64,000 nucleotides of DNA from Aphrophora alni (taxonomy: Eukaryota; Arthropoda; Insecta; Hemiptera; Aphrophoridae). Below the pieces are notes generated by a model, which saw only the letters and a list, made by a program, of their open reading frames with translations, ran no database searches and had not been told where the DNA came from. Within the stretch, counting starts at the first letter, position 1, and each line of letters begins with the position of its first letter. Made by a program: the position numbers and the translations under genes. The DNA lies in contig OY740774.1 in the NCBI GenBank assembly GCA_963513935.1, positions 85,088,890-85,152,889 of the forward strand. Reading direction: 5' to 3'. Below, piece after piece: positions 48,986 through 62,029 of this stretch.

Positions 48986-49038
48986 GTATGCCCACTGTCT
49001 ACTGAACAGTCCAGTACAGGGCTAGACAGTGGGCATAC
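48986..49038. other. Perfect 16-bp-stem hairpin
   Basis: GTATGCCCACTGTCTA (48,986-49,001) and TAGACAGTGGGCATAC (49,023-49,038) are exact reverse complements around a 21-nt loop that has further CTG/CAG complementarity. The arms are G+C-richer than the surroundings. It could be a folded RNA, or collapsed transposon termini; the ORF just downstream is not related. Confidence 0.92.
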
Positions 49039-52000
49039 TTTCGAAACGTCATTAATTGATTTGTAAACTAACCATAAAAAGTACATTCTAAACTCTAAAG
49101 AAAAAATCTTCTAATAAATCAAAAAAAGTTTACAATTTGTTTAAAGATTAATGACAGAACCGTGCGTGCATAATTGCAACTAAAAATATATTATGGTTCA
49201 GACGTAATTGGAAATAAAACAATAACTTTAACTGTTGTTATTAAAAACCGGGTTTTAAACAAATACGCTTTACACTGGTCATGGTTTTATGACAAGAAGG
49301 GAAGCAAGTTTAGGGCTTACATAAATATATTGTCAAAGATGGTGTTAATGGTTTATTTTCCCTTATTTTATTGACTACTACTGAATTGACATTTTTAGTG
49401 ACGATTACCTTGTTAGGTTATTGGAGATGAGCGAGTTAGTAATTTTGTGCAATGTTTGTGCACTGTTTTTCCCTTGATATCAAGAGTTGATTCATATTAT
49501 CGAAATGTCGTGTATACGTTTTTCATATGCATAAATGATGGGGAATATCCGAATAAACTAAATACCAAAATTACAATCCAAAATGAAAGGAAGGAAGGGA
49601 TATTGTAAGAGCTAAGAAACCTCTACTGACATATATTAAGGACTTATATCTGCACATTGGAATTATTGACAATGTCAGAATAAACAATCAGACAGAAAAC
49701 CAAACCTTAGCTTCCTGTCGCCTGCAGAGGCAATACTTTGTCATGCTTACTGAATCCAGACTTATTTATATGTAAATATATTGCAATATCTGTGTCAGAG
49801 TTTTTAGTTGTGTCAATGTCCCACGCTATAGGGAAATAAGGGTTTATTGATGAATAGAAGATAAAAACCTTATCTCTTTGAATCTGATACTGGGTATTTT
49901 TTTAAGTGGGCCATCATTACTGTCTTTAGAACCGTTATATATAAATATTATTAATGAGGACTTACTTAATTCAAAATACAATTGTGACACAAATAATCTA
50001 TAAAAGTTCATTTTTATTTTAAAGTAAAGAAGCAAACAATTATTTAAACTGAAACCAATATTTTTAATTAACTGTACAGATTATTATCAGGTGGTCAAAT
50101 TGAACAAAAAACATTTCCGAAAAATATATTTCAATATTTGTTTTGTTTGAAGTCTGTCTGTCTGTTTGAATATTTTATTAAACAAATCAACATCTACAGA
50201 ACCGTTCTGGACATTGAGTCTAAATTTTGTATTCATGCTAGGATCACGTTATTTAACTTGGTAAAAGTATTATAATTTTATACAATACAGTTTCAAAATG
50301 GCGTTAACTTGAAATCTGAAAGCTATAAAGTTATAACAATATCATTTCAAAATGTTGTCTTTTTTAAATATTTCTAAAAAATTATCTTACTGAAATATTT
50401 ACAAATGCAAGATATTTTGCTCCTTTAACAAAAAGTCAGTGAGATCTTTATTTTTATTTAAGGTCGTGAAATAAACGAGTTTCAATAAAATCATTTTATA
50501 GTAATGTACAACACCTATACGTTTCTCATTCCTCATAATGTATTAGGATATGTAAATAGGAGCTTATGTAGAATTTTGTTTAATTTTACCACAATAACGT
50601 AAACAAAGGCGGCCAAACCACTCCAGAATTTCAGAACGTTCATCAATATTTCAGCAATTTTTGTATTATTTCTTTAAAGTTAGAGATCGTCATTTTAAAC
50701 ACAACATTACACTTGCAATTTCATTTTAAAACAAATATCTATTTGGCAAAGTGTGAAAATAGTATCACTTAACCCATGATAACAACTGAAATTCAGAATA
50801 TTTTAGTGATATTGAAAATTTTACGCTAACACATAGCGAAACACATAACCTTTAGTCGATTTTTCTTTGCAATTCCAACATATAGCCATACAAAAATCAT
50901 AGTTCAGTAATTTAAATTTTTAATCCCTCCCTTCAAACAAATCCAATCAAAGTTATCTAAGATAGATTACATAACCCCTAATTCCACAATAGACGTCTCT
51001 TTAAATCCCAACATAATAGTACACAGTAATCAAGCAAGGTCTATAAATAACGACATGTTTAGATTTTCTCCCTCGAGATCAAATCCTACCAAGACAGTAA
51101 TGACTGTGGTCTATCGACCGCTGCGACAATGATTTCACCATCCATTCATTCTCTAACCTCTAAATCCCAACTTACGATCCTTGTCTAGAAATTAAGTACA
51201 GATTTGTATTTCCTTCTTGTAGACAAAATCTCACCAAGTCTAAGATAAATAATTACTACAATACTAATTCCACCTACAATTGTTTCCAATACCAAATCCT
51301 TTGTACGTTTATTTTTGTGTTTTAAATTTTTTTGTTTAAACATGAAAAACCTTGCGAACATCAACGTCTTGTACAATAAGATTAAAGGAATATAAAATAT
51401 TTCTCTACTTCTTTACTACTCTAATGGAGTCAGGGTTTTTGAAGAGAACAAGCGTTTGTCAAGAAATAAATTATATGAAAGTTAAAACGTGTGGTCCTAA
51501 CTTAAGCCTACGTTAAGAAAGAGGCAGGTCCAGACAGATAATCTTGGGTTACCCTCTACCATATTTACTGTAAGTTAGCAGATGAGAGTTACATTTATGT
51601 TTAATATGCGTGAATGACAGTTATGTTTTGGCGGTTAAATATTGTGTGAAGATAATTCTAAAAGTATTCACCATACTATATGTTTACATAACCGAACAGT
51701 CACTGGTACCGGAGGACCATTAAACAAATGAGGTTTCCCTGAAACGTAATGAGACTGATCTTCTTTTTCTCAAGATTAGTTAACATTGTGATATTATCAA
51801 TACAACTCCTGATAGTTATAATATTAATTTATTTACATTCGCACGTATTTTCAACTACTTAACGTTAATTGATTTGACTCTGTAATAGATTTTGTAAATG
51901 TTTGTTTTTCTTCGCGTCACAAAAATGGAGGTCAACAATATTGAGCAGCTTTATTCGATCAATTTTTCTGTCAACTTCAAACTACAACATTTGAGAAGTT

Positions 52001-53760
52001 AAAACAACGTTATATTAGTATTTGAGTGCACAGATTTTTGAACTTCTGTGAAAACGTGAAGGATGAAACACTAGACAAAGTAAGAAAGTTTAAGATCCGT
52101 GATAGACTCTTGACGGTAAGAATGATTAAATTTGAATCATTCGTAGTTTTCCATTTTGAAAGTTTCGATAACATCCAAAAGATTAAGGAGGACCAACTTT
52201 GAGACGTTCACAAAAATACTTCTACTAAAAGGAAGCATCATATCTGCGAGTGGTTTCACAGCAGTACAATTTTGAAGGATATGAAATTGTTTTGTAGTTA
52301 ATTTTCCAATTTTATAAAATTAGTCCATTGATTTTTTGACAAACCTCACAGATGTAGTTAAAGATGTAAAAATGGAACCGTTTTGTCTCGGGTCTAAGTC
52401 CTCTCATCTGTCGACTATTGTACCTAATTTGATATGCAGTTACTTCAGAAACAATAACTCGCAATATACAAGAAAGATACAAATTTTCTAAGTCAGAATG
52501 AAGAGATTTACGAACACTTAATCTCAATGAGATGGATGAACACAACCCTTCACAAAACACAAAACTTTTCACAAGATGGAATCTGACGTCATTGCAAATT
52601 GAATAAGTAAACAACAATCAGAGATTCTGTTTTAAATAACAACATTTTTTTATTAATGTTTTTAATTTTATTTAATAATTAATTCCCTTCACTCGTGTTA
52701 AAGCGTTTTATTTCTTCATTTAATTAAAGTAATACTGAACAAAGATGTTTGCTGTCGGAATGATAATTTCCTTTTATACATAGTGACTGAAATGAAACAT
52801 TCACCCTTCTTAGACTTTGTTATTAATTGAGATATCTAAACATAGTTTGAGCCAATCTTCTTTTTAGTGAGGGGCTGTTTCTATGAGTTCCCGTTTTTAA
52901 ATATCTTACTTAAGAAGGTGGGAGGGCAGAAGGTAAATCAAAAATTTCAATTTACTCTTACGTTATAGGATTATTTTAAAGGTATCTATAAAACAAAAGA
53001 AAAATACACGAAGCAATATTTATATTTGTACGACGGTAAACTAAAGTGATAACCATTGACGTAATTGTATTAATATAGATAACATGGAAATTTCATTTCC
53101 CCACTATAACTTTATTGCTAGTTAAGTACCTTCTCAGGTAAGAGGAATTACCCCAATAAGTAATTTTAAGTTTTGACTCCTCAGGAGGTAAAGGTGTCTC
53201 TACATTTTTATGTTTGGTTAGGTGATACTTCAAAGGTCTTGAGACCAGACAAATCACAACAAAGTATAACATGAAACTCTCAATATTTAAACCAAAATGA
53301 TAGCTAAAAACTATTAAGGTTAGGAAGTAGTTAGATGGAGTTCCTTTCCTTATGAAATCCACCCCAATTCAGTTGAACACAGGACTTCTACCAGGCTGTA
53401 TGTTGTTACGATTGTTCAGAGCAAGAATCATTTAATTATTCTACAAGTTCAATTAAACAGCCATTCATTATTGTCATTAATAAAATAACTCATTGATTGG
53501 TTTGAACATTTGATTTGAAGTACAAAATGACAATTATTTTTTTAATAATTTGTAATTAAAATTTAGAAAATAATGATACAAAAATAAATTAATAAATTAA
53601 CATAAAATTAAGACCTATAACCTTCGAATATCATCAGGGTTGGAAAAGAACAAGATTTAGCCAAGAGATACCAGATACGAAAAATTAAAGAGAGGGTTTT
53701 TACACAAAAGTACATCCAAAAAGGAATAGTTTGAGTTAGTTGAAAATGGCGTACTCACCA
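49039..53760. other. Non-coding stretch, about 4.7 kb
   Basis: Six short frames (for example 52,312-52,617, 101 codons minus; 53,093-53,362, 89 codons minus) have no recognisable domain. No repeat family assigned. Small TCTGTCTGTCTGT run at about 50,153. Confidence 0.45.
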
Positions 53761-53766
53761 AAGTGA

Positions 53767-53782
53767 CCCCCCAGGGGGGGGG
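53767..53782. repeat. C6-A-G9 inverted homopolymer
   Basis: A run of six C, one A and nine G. Unusual in this AT-rich DNA and self-complementary. Copy number of the runs should be treated with caution. Confidence 0.8.
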
Positions 53783-56700
53783 ATAATACAATCACGTTAA
53801 CAGCTGTCATTTTAGGTACGGTGATCCAAAACAGTTTCTTCGTGTCATTGTTTTTGTTTCATGACACCCTTTATATGATTATCATATGACCACATCCTCA
53901 CTATATAGAACATTGTAGCAAACCTGTTTAACCATCTAAATAATAACAATGTTAGGTGCGCCGAGGGGGCTACCAGTGTATTTCCAGTCACCCTGTATAA
54001 CAGTTAGTTACAATCAATACTTGAATACTAGGTTTATTTGTCATTATATCCTAGATGTAATTTTTTTTAATGCTACTCAATCAAAACAACTTGTTGAGTA
54101 AATGGTAAAGCATGTGACAGCTGTCAGTCTTCTCCATCATTCAATCTCTGATCCACTGCATCAAACGGTGCAATAAATCCATCATTTACAGACAGTTTGG
54201 AGATCGGGCAATTTATAGATACTGGAAATAATTTATTACCTAATGCAATTACTATATTTATACTGCAATTACCCAATGAAGGGCGTTTTGTTTTGTTGTG
54301 AAAAATATGATATTGAGTTTTCGATTGTTATGGACGTTTTGGGTCCCTAGGGACACAAATGGCCATTTCCGTCTATTAAATATAGGCCATAATCTGTCTA
54401 AAGCAGATTTTATCTGTAAATCTCGTTGGCCTGATAGACTACATTTTTTAAATTTAATACACTTAATGGACTATATTTTAAACAATATCGAATATGTGTA
54501 TAATTGAATATAAAATGTAGAATCATCGCAATTAATTTTTTAATTTATTTTGAAGCACAAATATGTTGTACTCTTTATAGTGTAGAATCATAGGCTTGTG
54601 AATGCTCGGATTTATAAAAATTACTCTAATGTACACTAAAATAGTTTCTCCTCGTTTTAAATATAATAAAAATGTCAGTAACCTGCACTCTCATGTTACA
54701 CAAACCATCTTATGGATGATAATAATTTAAGTGTATAAACTGAGAGGTTATTTTTATGTTACAAATTAAAGTAATCTATTTATAAATAAATTTCTGAAAA
54801 AAAAAATCAAATATTTTATTGTGTTTTTTAAAGATTTGTTGTGGTATTGCGTATATTACTACATGTTCGAAAGAATATAATTGCACAAAAAAAATATTAA
54901 ATTAATGTTTTGGATGGGTTAGAAACCATAACTTTATATTCGCTCTTAATCAGTGAAGTGAAGACTTAAACCTCATTTCTACCTGAACACTTAAAAATAG
55001 TTACATTTGTAGGTAGTTGTATTGCCTATTCACTCCTTCTTGTATTTCTTTATTTAAATAAACATTCGGATTATTCTGAACAAAGGTCTTAAAAACTGAT
55101 TAAAATATTATGTTATTATGTTGAAAATTATTATATTTATATATTTTGATTGGACGAGATCGAATGTAACATTGATTGGTACCGACCTGACCTCTATATA
55201 CCGCAAAAATTTTAATTATCATTGATTTTTTTTTTACCTAATAACAATATTTAACTCTTATAAATAGACACACAACCTTCTATCCAAATTTTAAGACAAT
55301 TTGTAAAACTTTAGGAGCACTCAAGTTTAACAACATTTTAACTTTAGAAATAGAACATGTTGTTGTTGTTTCTATGTAAAACACAAGATATGTTGAAGAA
55401 AAACAAATTATGTGCCCCAGTCAGGTCTCCAAGACAATTTAATGGTCTCCACTTTGGGGAATCTATTGTCATGGCAGGTTTACATTATACTTATGTCTGC
55501 ACAAGAAAATCACAAAGCACACATGTTTTAGTCTAATTAGGTACATTTCAATCGAAAAAAATAAAGTGTTCTTTCGGGTTGTTATTTTATTTACATAATT
55601 AGAGGAACCATGTCTACACCGTAACAGATATACAGATAGAGAATTATTTAAGAAATTATAAAAGCTGGAGTTCTTATAAATATAATATTAAATTTTAACT
55701 ATCTACGAGTATGATGATTTCTAGTTTGAGTAAAATAATTCCAACAACGGACTATCAACTTGTACAATCCAGCCAGCTTTAATGAGACCGTATACTAAAT
55801 CATTGGAAACAATTATTAAAATATTTTACCAAATTCATAAGTATCGTATGTCAACCATTGATTTATTCCAGCTGAACCTAAACAATCAAACTTTATTTTG
55901 TGATTATATTTTAATCGTTAAATTTAACTACAAGTGAAGCTCCTGTTTATTTGTGTATGAACAATTTCATGACATAAATACAACCGTATGTTTTCTCCTT
56001 GTACAGTACATATTATCGCGGCAAATTAGATAGACAAGAACTGTTTTATATTTATGAATTCCAAGAAGTGAGATTGTACAATTACATTAAATACACGAAA
56101 TTCTACTGGGAAATTATGTTACTGTTACAAAAATAGATTAGTTTTTTGTTTTTTTTTACAAAGCATGTATACATAATGCAGGTACGTGACTTTAATATCA
56201 TTAACCTGCAAGTGCCGAAAGTTTTCCTTGTTTCAAACGACTTTATAATTATACTAAAAAAACCAATGATAAACGAAATAGCTAATGACAAATTACAATG
56301 TTCGTTAATATATTTTACCCCCTTTTAAATGTATTTCATAATAAATAAACATTTTGGTATAAATAATATTTGTTTCTTACAATTTGTAATAAATTTATAA
56401 AGTATATTGTAACACGGAAACCATGATCATTATTAGCAGGCAATGTCATTACGTTTGTCAGAACCATTGAAGTGTACTTCAATCCACACCATTTGTTTTG
56501 CACCCTTATGGAGCAATCGATTAAAACATCAATTGTTCCGTATTTTTGCTAAAAACAATTTGTTATATTGTAGCAGAAGTATATAGTGAACACAACTGAA
56601 GAGTGAGTGCAGTATATTAAATATAGAGGAAAAATTATCTGATGATGGTTCATCATGGTACTTACCTAGCTCTCTCAAAACTTATTTGCTTCCCCTTTAT

Positions 56701-57480
56701 AATGCACATAATATTATTAGGATTAATTTGGGTAAAATTTTACTATACTCAAATATTGAGTGATATTATTTAAAATGTGTCCTAAGCTAAAAAACTATGG
56801 TTACACAAAATGTCTGCCCTGTGTGTGTGTGTTTTTTTTTTTTTTTTTTTTTTTGTTCACGTGTTCATTTATGCCTGTGTTTGTAGTAACTAAATTAGTT
56901 ATGAATTTTTTTATTTTATTTATTTATTTTTTTTTTTGTAGATTTTCTGACCTTTTATAAAAGATGAAAATATTTTGGTATAATTCCAAAGTAGAACTTC
57001 AGAATGCCGTCAGATTTACGGTAAATTCATTGAAATTGTGTTTTAAAACAAGTTTAGTAAAATGTCGTAAAACAAATTAAATTAGCTATTCATTGAGTAG
57101 AAACAGAGTTTCAAACTGTTATGTTTAATGCTATTTTGATATTAAATAAATCATATTTGTTGTAAAAAGTGGAAATATTATATTATCTGCTTCATATCCC
57201 TCTCCCTTTATTTAGTGTTTCATATCACAGTGACCCCACTAGGAGCTTTACTGCAGTATGATTTATAGGCCGTGAATCAATTAGTAGCCTACTTTAAGCC
57301 AAAAAAACTCCACTGAGAGCAATAAGTTCAAGCAATAAACAGTTCTATATTTTTTTTGATACATTTGGATTTCAAATCGAGTTCATCGTCGTTAAAGCTT
57401 AGAATGAATTGTTAAACCAAGTCAACATAAAGTAACAAAAATTATTATAATGCTAAAATGTGTAACGGCTCAGAAATTAA
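53783..57480. other. Non-coding stretch, about 3.7 kb
   Basis: No gene recognised. At about 53,955-53,997 'CCAGTCACCCTGTATAAC' reads, on the minus strand, like a transposon terminal repeat (ACAGGGTGACTGG), but no partner was found. A T22 run is at about 56,832-56,854, and the frame across it (56,760-56,960) is an artefact. Confidence 0.45.
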
Positions 57481-57789
57481 TAATAATAATAATATATTTA
57501 GGCTCATTCATTATACAAATAGCAGGAATGTCACAGTAAACATTTTAGTTTACACCAGACATACACAGTGCAAATTGACAGAACACCAATACAATACAAA
57601 TAGCAAACAAGTCCTGCAGCATGCGGCAATGTGAACCTCGATATGTGGGTTGAACAGTTGGTGATTTGTGAGTTCAGCTTCAGATTACGCTAGTGTATGA
57701 GGAGAGGGAGCATTCAGTAGCGCATGCATCATTGAAGTTACCAGAAGTAGGCCGTTAGACGGCCGTGATAGATGCACCTCTTATTTCTG

Positions 57790-58065
57790 AAAATAAACCA
57801 ATATGACGAACTTTTTTGCAAAAAACCTCTTGATCAACAAAAAAAATATGAAGAAATTATAAAAAAACTCTCGCCTTGCAATAAAAATTAATGGTGTCCC
57901 AGAGTCGGAAGAAAACAAAAGTTGATCAAGGAAGACCTGATAGGAAATATGAAAGTCTGGGATCTAACCCAATACTATGTAGATCCAGTTAGGCCTCTTA
58001 GGGATTGCCCAGCCACCTGAAGGACCATATCATGGAGAGGGACAATCTATTATGTAAAATGTATG
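57790..58065 (+). pseudogene. Possible LINE ORF1 (nucleic-acid-binding protein) relic
   Basis: In one plus-strand frame from about 57,880 the sequence reads KINGVPESEENKS, then several stops, then LGIAQPPEGPYHGEGQSIM. This resembles the conserved 'I.GVPE' start and 'RLGKP..GPRPIIV' stretch of ORF1 RNA-binding domains in L1-type LINEs. The 290 bp upstream (57,500-57,790) is less AT-rich, with GGCCGTTAGACGGCC and a GGAGAGGGAGC run, and could be the element's 5' untranslated region. Many stops; no ORF2 follows. The assignment rests on two short motifs, so it is tentative. Confidence 0.4.
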
Positions 58066-58684
58066 GTTTCTTTAACACATTTCGATTATGTTTACACTAA
58101 GAGAAAGTTATATCAGAAGTAAATAAAACTGGTCAAGCAAAAACTAATAAATAAATTTTGATTATATTTACGATGTAGATACATTTTTGCATATATTTAC
58201 CACTATAATTCAAGTTTTAACAATGATAATTACAAAAGCAATTTCACATCAATGAACTCTAAATATTAATTGTAAGAAGTCATCCATTTTATATATTCCA
58301 AAGACACACAGTTGGGTATATAATTACAAGTATAGTTTAAAATAAATAAATAAATGTTATAAAATATCTTAATCATTGGTAGAATTTCAAATATCCTTAC
58401 AAATACATTAAATGTATTCGTATTCCAACACGAACTATTATTTAAACATGAAGTAACAAAGAGAGAAAGATGTTAGAGGCAAAATTTTCCTTCTGAAATT
58501 TTCCTTTTTGTAACAATGTTAAAAAACTTCTTATTCTTTTGATTGTCAATTTATTCTAGGGAAATGAATATTTATTTTCCTTTTGCTTTGTTTCTTTGTT
58601 TTGTTCCTCTAGGTGTTATGTTTCTTGTATCAGTTGTGACTGGCTGATTTTAAAATCTCTAAGATGTATTAGCTGACCTAATAT
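58066..58684. other. Non-coding stretch
   Basis: AT-rich, nothing recognised. Confidence 0.5.
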
Positions 58685-59195
58685 CTAATACTGGCTGTTT
58701 TCCCGCTCTGTACTTAAGAGTTGAGGCTAAAGGTAAACAACATCCTCAATATCAGCTACATAGTCACTTTATAATCTATGCACGCAAAAATGGTTATATT
58801 TTGTAGGATTAAACGATAACACGTTTCTATGTCCTAGAAGACAATAAAAAGAGTTGTTATGTTGTTTTGGGTTTGATCCCTCTATTTCATCTTGGGTTTC
58901 ACTTGGCCACCTCTTGTTCTTTTCCGACGTTGACATTATTAGAGTATTCAAGGTTTTCATTTTATCGTCCTCTCTTCTTTATATTTATAAGGAATCTCTT
59001 ACCACACAATAGCATTGATACACTTTAATGGTTGTATTACTTCTCAATTTAGTGTTTACAGAATTGTAAACTTTTTGAAAGTTTGAAGTTTTTATAAAAC
59101 ATTCCGGTGGTTCAAGTGATTCGAGAAGTCTGATTGATTTTATTATATTTGTAAGCAAAATAACTTTTAGGTCTTATATGGAAAGAATCTGCAGA
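58685..59195 (+). repeat. Block H, copy 3 (interrupted)
   Basis: Matches the second half of block H: CATCCTCAATATC, TAGTCACTTTATAATC, then after a ~200-bp insertion (about 58,785-58,988) ACACAATAGCATTGA, CTTCTCAATTTAGTGTTTACAGAA and a TATATGGAA.. segment. The insertion contains the fragment shared with 37,915-38,060. Confidence 0.7.
58858..58985. repeat. Dispersed fragment shared with 37,915-38,060
   Basis: CTCTTGTTCTTTTCCGACGTTGACATTATTAGAG in split form matches the 38.0-kb sequence. It forms most of the insertion in block H copy 3. The minus frame across it (58,769-58,960) has no recognised domain. Confidence 0.6.
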
Positions 59196-60344
59196 CATTT
59201 TATAGTTACTGACTATAACACTATAATTTGTTTTTAAGTTTTACTAAATTGAGTCATAAAATATAAATTGTAGATATTTATTTGAAATGTTGACGATATT
59301 TATTGTATATTGCTAAATAACAATAACGAAACTAAATCCACAAGGCTGTGTGGTTGTTACCAGTAACCAATGGGACTCGTGTATTCAACATTAAAATGAA
59401 GAACCTTGATGACGTCATATCCAATTCTAATAGTTTAATGTGTAGCTATAAAACTCATATAAGTTATTACAACTCTGGGTAAAGATTTTATAGCTGTAAT
59501 ACTCTGATGGTATTTTATAAAATATACTCTCGTAGTAGTTTCTGCTTGGTTTGTTGGTTTTGGTTATTAAACGACAGATAAATCTAAATTATAATCGAAA
59601 TCACTTCTGTCGGTTTTGTGGTAAACAGGATTTATTTGTTGTAAAGAAATGTTCTGTACTTCTTGAGATACTTCGTTTAAAGTTCCTAGTGGCTGTTTTA
59701 ACATAATTTCATCAATATCAATGGATTTATTAAGTTTTTTTTTCAGATTTACTAAAGTTAAGACTCCTTTAAGTAAATTGGGGGGGGGGGGGTAAATCAA
59801 TATTTTATTATTGGTCCCAATTTAAACTATGCTCAGATCACAAATTTATGTTATAATTGTTCAAGCTTATTAGTATTACCAGAGACGATTCTATCAAATA
59901 AGATGTAGAGTATCATCCTACAATTTTAAAAACTAATTATTTTAACAAAGGAAATAAAATAAATTTTGGAAACATTAAATTGGTAACCAATACAACTGTT
60001 ACATAGTATCAATTTTGTCGTGTAGGACATCGAAAGACGTCCTCTCTAAATCACTACTAAATGTAAATAGTGACAATGTCAACGATTTTAAATCCTGATC
60101 ATTAAAGGTAGAATTACGGGGCCGGAAACTCTATGTGCTGACCATTTAACATCAGATTAAAAGCATTCTAGCAAGCCTTCTCCCACAAAAGACTTTGTGG
60201 TAAGAATTTATTTTATTATAGACTATTTAAAAAAAAAACTGAGCTACTAATATAAAATTGTTTCCTAATTTTGATTATATACCATCTCCCTCTCCCAGTG
60301 CCAAAAACCTAAGCATCTCTCTTCCTCCGTCTCCTCCTCTTCCT
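59196..60344. other. Non-coding stretch
   Basis: A G13 run is at 59,780-59,792. The minus frame 59,567-59,800 (77 codons) has non-biased composition but no domain I recognise. No gene called. Confidence 0.45.
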
Positions 60345-60455
60345 CCATCCCTGATATATTATAATACACTTTTTAAAGTGTTAATTGTTGAAACAAAAAG
60401 TATTCCTGATATTCCCATTAAACTGTGTGTTGTAACATTATGTTACAAAAAAAAA
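60345..60455 (+). repeat. Repeat partner of 62,625-62,715
   Basis: Shared: CCTCC..CCCT, ATAATATAATACACTTT or TTATAATACACTTTTT, AAAGTGTT, AGTATTCCTGATATTC.CATTAAA and GTGTGTG. Separated by about 2.3 kb in the same orientation. Confidence 0.7.
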
Positions 60456-60639
60456 TGTTGAAGTTAAAAAAAAATATTTATGTAAGAAAAATTATTTATT
60501 TAAGTTTAATTTACATGTGAAATGAATATTTGTTTACTGCTTTACCATTACTCTATTTTATTATCATTATTGGTTATCTCAAAAAACAAATATAAAAACA
60601 AAATCTTTATTTGCAAAATTATTCTAAGTCCAAATTGTA

Positions 60640-60850
60640 AACAAAACAACAGAGTGTCAAAGTCAGCTGGCACCTATTGCCTAAATCTTCATTTCACATC
60701 GGCTTATTTATCTGTGCTCTGTCACCTAGATTTTCATCTGCGATCACATCAGCAGACGACAGACCCAGATCATAGAGTATTGCGTCTATGCTCTGTTTCC
60801 CCGCCTATGCAGAAGTTTTAGCGCCTAAAAAATCTAGTGGCGACGACATT
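60640..60850. other. Higher-GC island, possible retroelement terminus
   Basis: GC-richer DNA in an AT-rich setting, with GCAGACGACAGACCCAGATC and a CTAGTGGCGACGAC near 60,835. TGGCGAC resembles a tRNA-Arg-type primer site, but no LTR partner or coding region was found. The 99-codon plus frame (60,522-60,821) has no domain. Confidence 0.3.
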
Positions 60851-61199
60851 TTGTTACAAATATTATTAAAGGTTAAGTTATGAACTTGATTATAAATGAA
60901 GTTAAATTTAAAGCGTGTGTTCTAGGTTCTAGGCTACCTGAGTACTTTGGTGGAAACTAGGAGTAAATGAATATAGACTAGACGGACATGATGACTGAAC
61001 TTAAGATTTTACTCCATTATTAATTAAATTTTACAAAACAAAAAAAATAAAAATAAAATAAAGACCAAGTTGAGTAAGATACTCATTAGTACATTTTTAC
61101 ACAGACAATTTCCTGTGTACAAGACATATAACAAACTAACCTAACAATACAAAAATGAATACAACTTAAATTTAAAAAAAATGCAGACATTCAAAGAAA

Positions 61200-61760
61200 A
61201 GAAAATTTTACCCTACCATCACACCTTGCACAATGCCACGTCTCTCTCTCTACACTTTTCCAGAAAAAAAAACTATGCACAGTCACCTTTCGTAGACGCG
61301 TCCTCATTTTATAAACACATTGCCAGCTTCACTCACTAGTCTCCAACTAGGGTCTACGGCAAACTCGCCATATCCTCTTCAATTCCTGTATTCACATACA
61401 ATCTCCTTTAAGAAATTCCTTCATTCAATATCTCCTCACAACACAAATCACACTTAATTTAAAAACGCATTGTTCGTCTCACCGATTGTTTAATTACAAA
61501 AAAAACTTTTCTCTCGAAAACAAGGACACCGTCCGTCCATTTTCTTCTAACACATAGCTAAGACTGAGTTTCATTTCAGCGTCTCTATTGCTCACTTGCC
61601 GCGTTTTTTTCTTTCTAGCCCAATCCTGGGTCTCGTATTAAAACACATTACTTTTCTTTGTCGCATAATGTAATGGTGACGTAATGTCTATTTATTGTCT
61701 TTTTTCCGCGTTTCTGGAAACTTCTACTGAAACATAACCCTAACCGTGTTTAAAAAAATA
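61200..61760 (-). other. Pyrimidine-rich, CpG-containing stretch
   Basis: The plus strand is rich in C and T with repeated CpGs (GTAGACGCGTCC, CCGTCCGTCC, TTGCCGCG), unlike the rest of the window. It could be a retroelement LTR or a promoter-like region; no supporting gene or repeat was found. Confidence 0.3.
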
Positions 61761-62029
61761 TACCGAATTTATCCTAACGTCTGCATTTCACAAGTTTTTT
61801 TTTATAATGAAGTTAGTTTTAATTTTGAATTGTCTGCATTACTTAAAAGAAAGAATTATTTACTTTTGAGTGATGAATCAAGACAGTACACATTTACTTG
61901 AATTAGTCAATTTCAATTTTAGGTAGGCTTTGGTTCCAAACTTTACTTTATGACTCTTTATGTCTTTTATGTTAGAACCTGGATTCGCATATGTTACAGA
62001 GTACTGAACTTGACACAAATTAAATAATA

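Noticed and set aside
52312..52617. 101-codon minus frame
   Set aside because: No recognisable domain, and composition not distinct from chance; kept only as part of the non-coding description.
53955..54000. Mariner-like terminal repeat (ACAGGGTGACTGG on the minus strand)
   Set aside because: No partner repeat or transposase fragment within several kilobases.
56645..56680. CTGATGA near 56,650 as a hammerhead core
   Set aside because: No stem II or GAAA follows within a plausible distance.
59567..59800. 77-codon minus frame with non-biased composition
   Set aside because: It begins in a poly-G run, has no recognised motif, and no flanking exon or retroelement feature supports it.
59980..60130. 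Zinc-knuckle-like remnant (TKCK.CQRF) of a LINE gag
   Set aside because: Only one half of a knuckle is visible among stops; too weak to list.
60820..60850. tRNA-Arg-type primer site TGGCGACGAC of an LTR element
   Set aside because: No LTR pair, target duplication or coding region accompanies it; mentioned only as a possibility.
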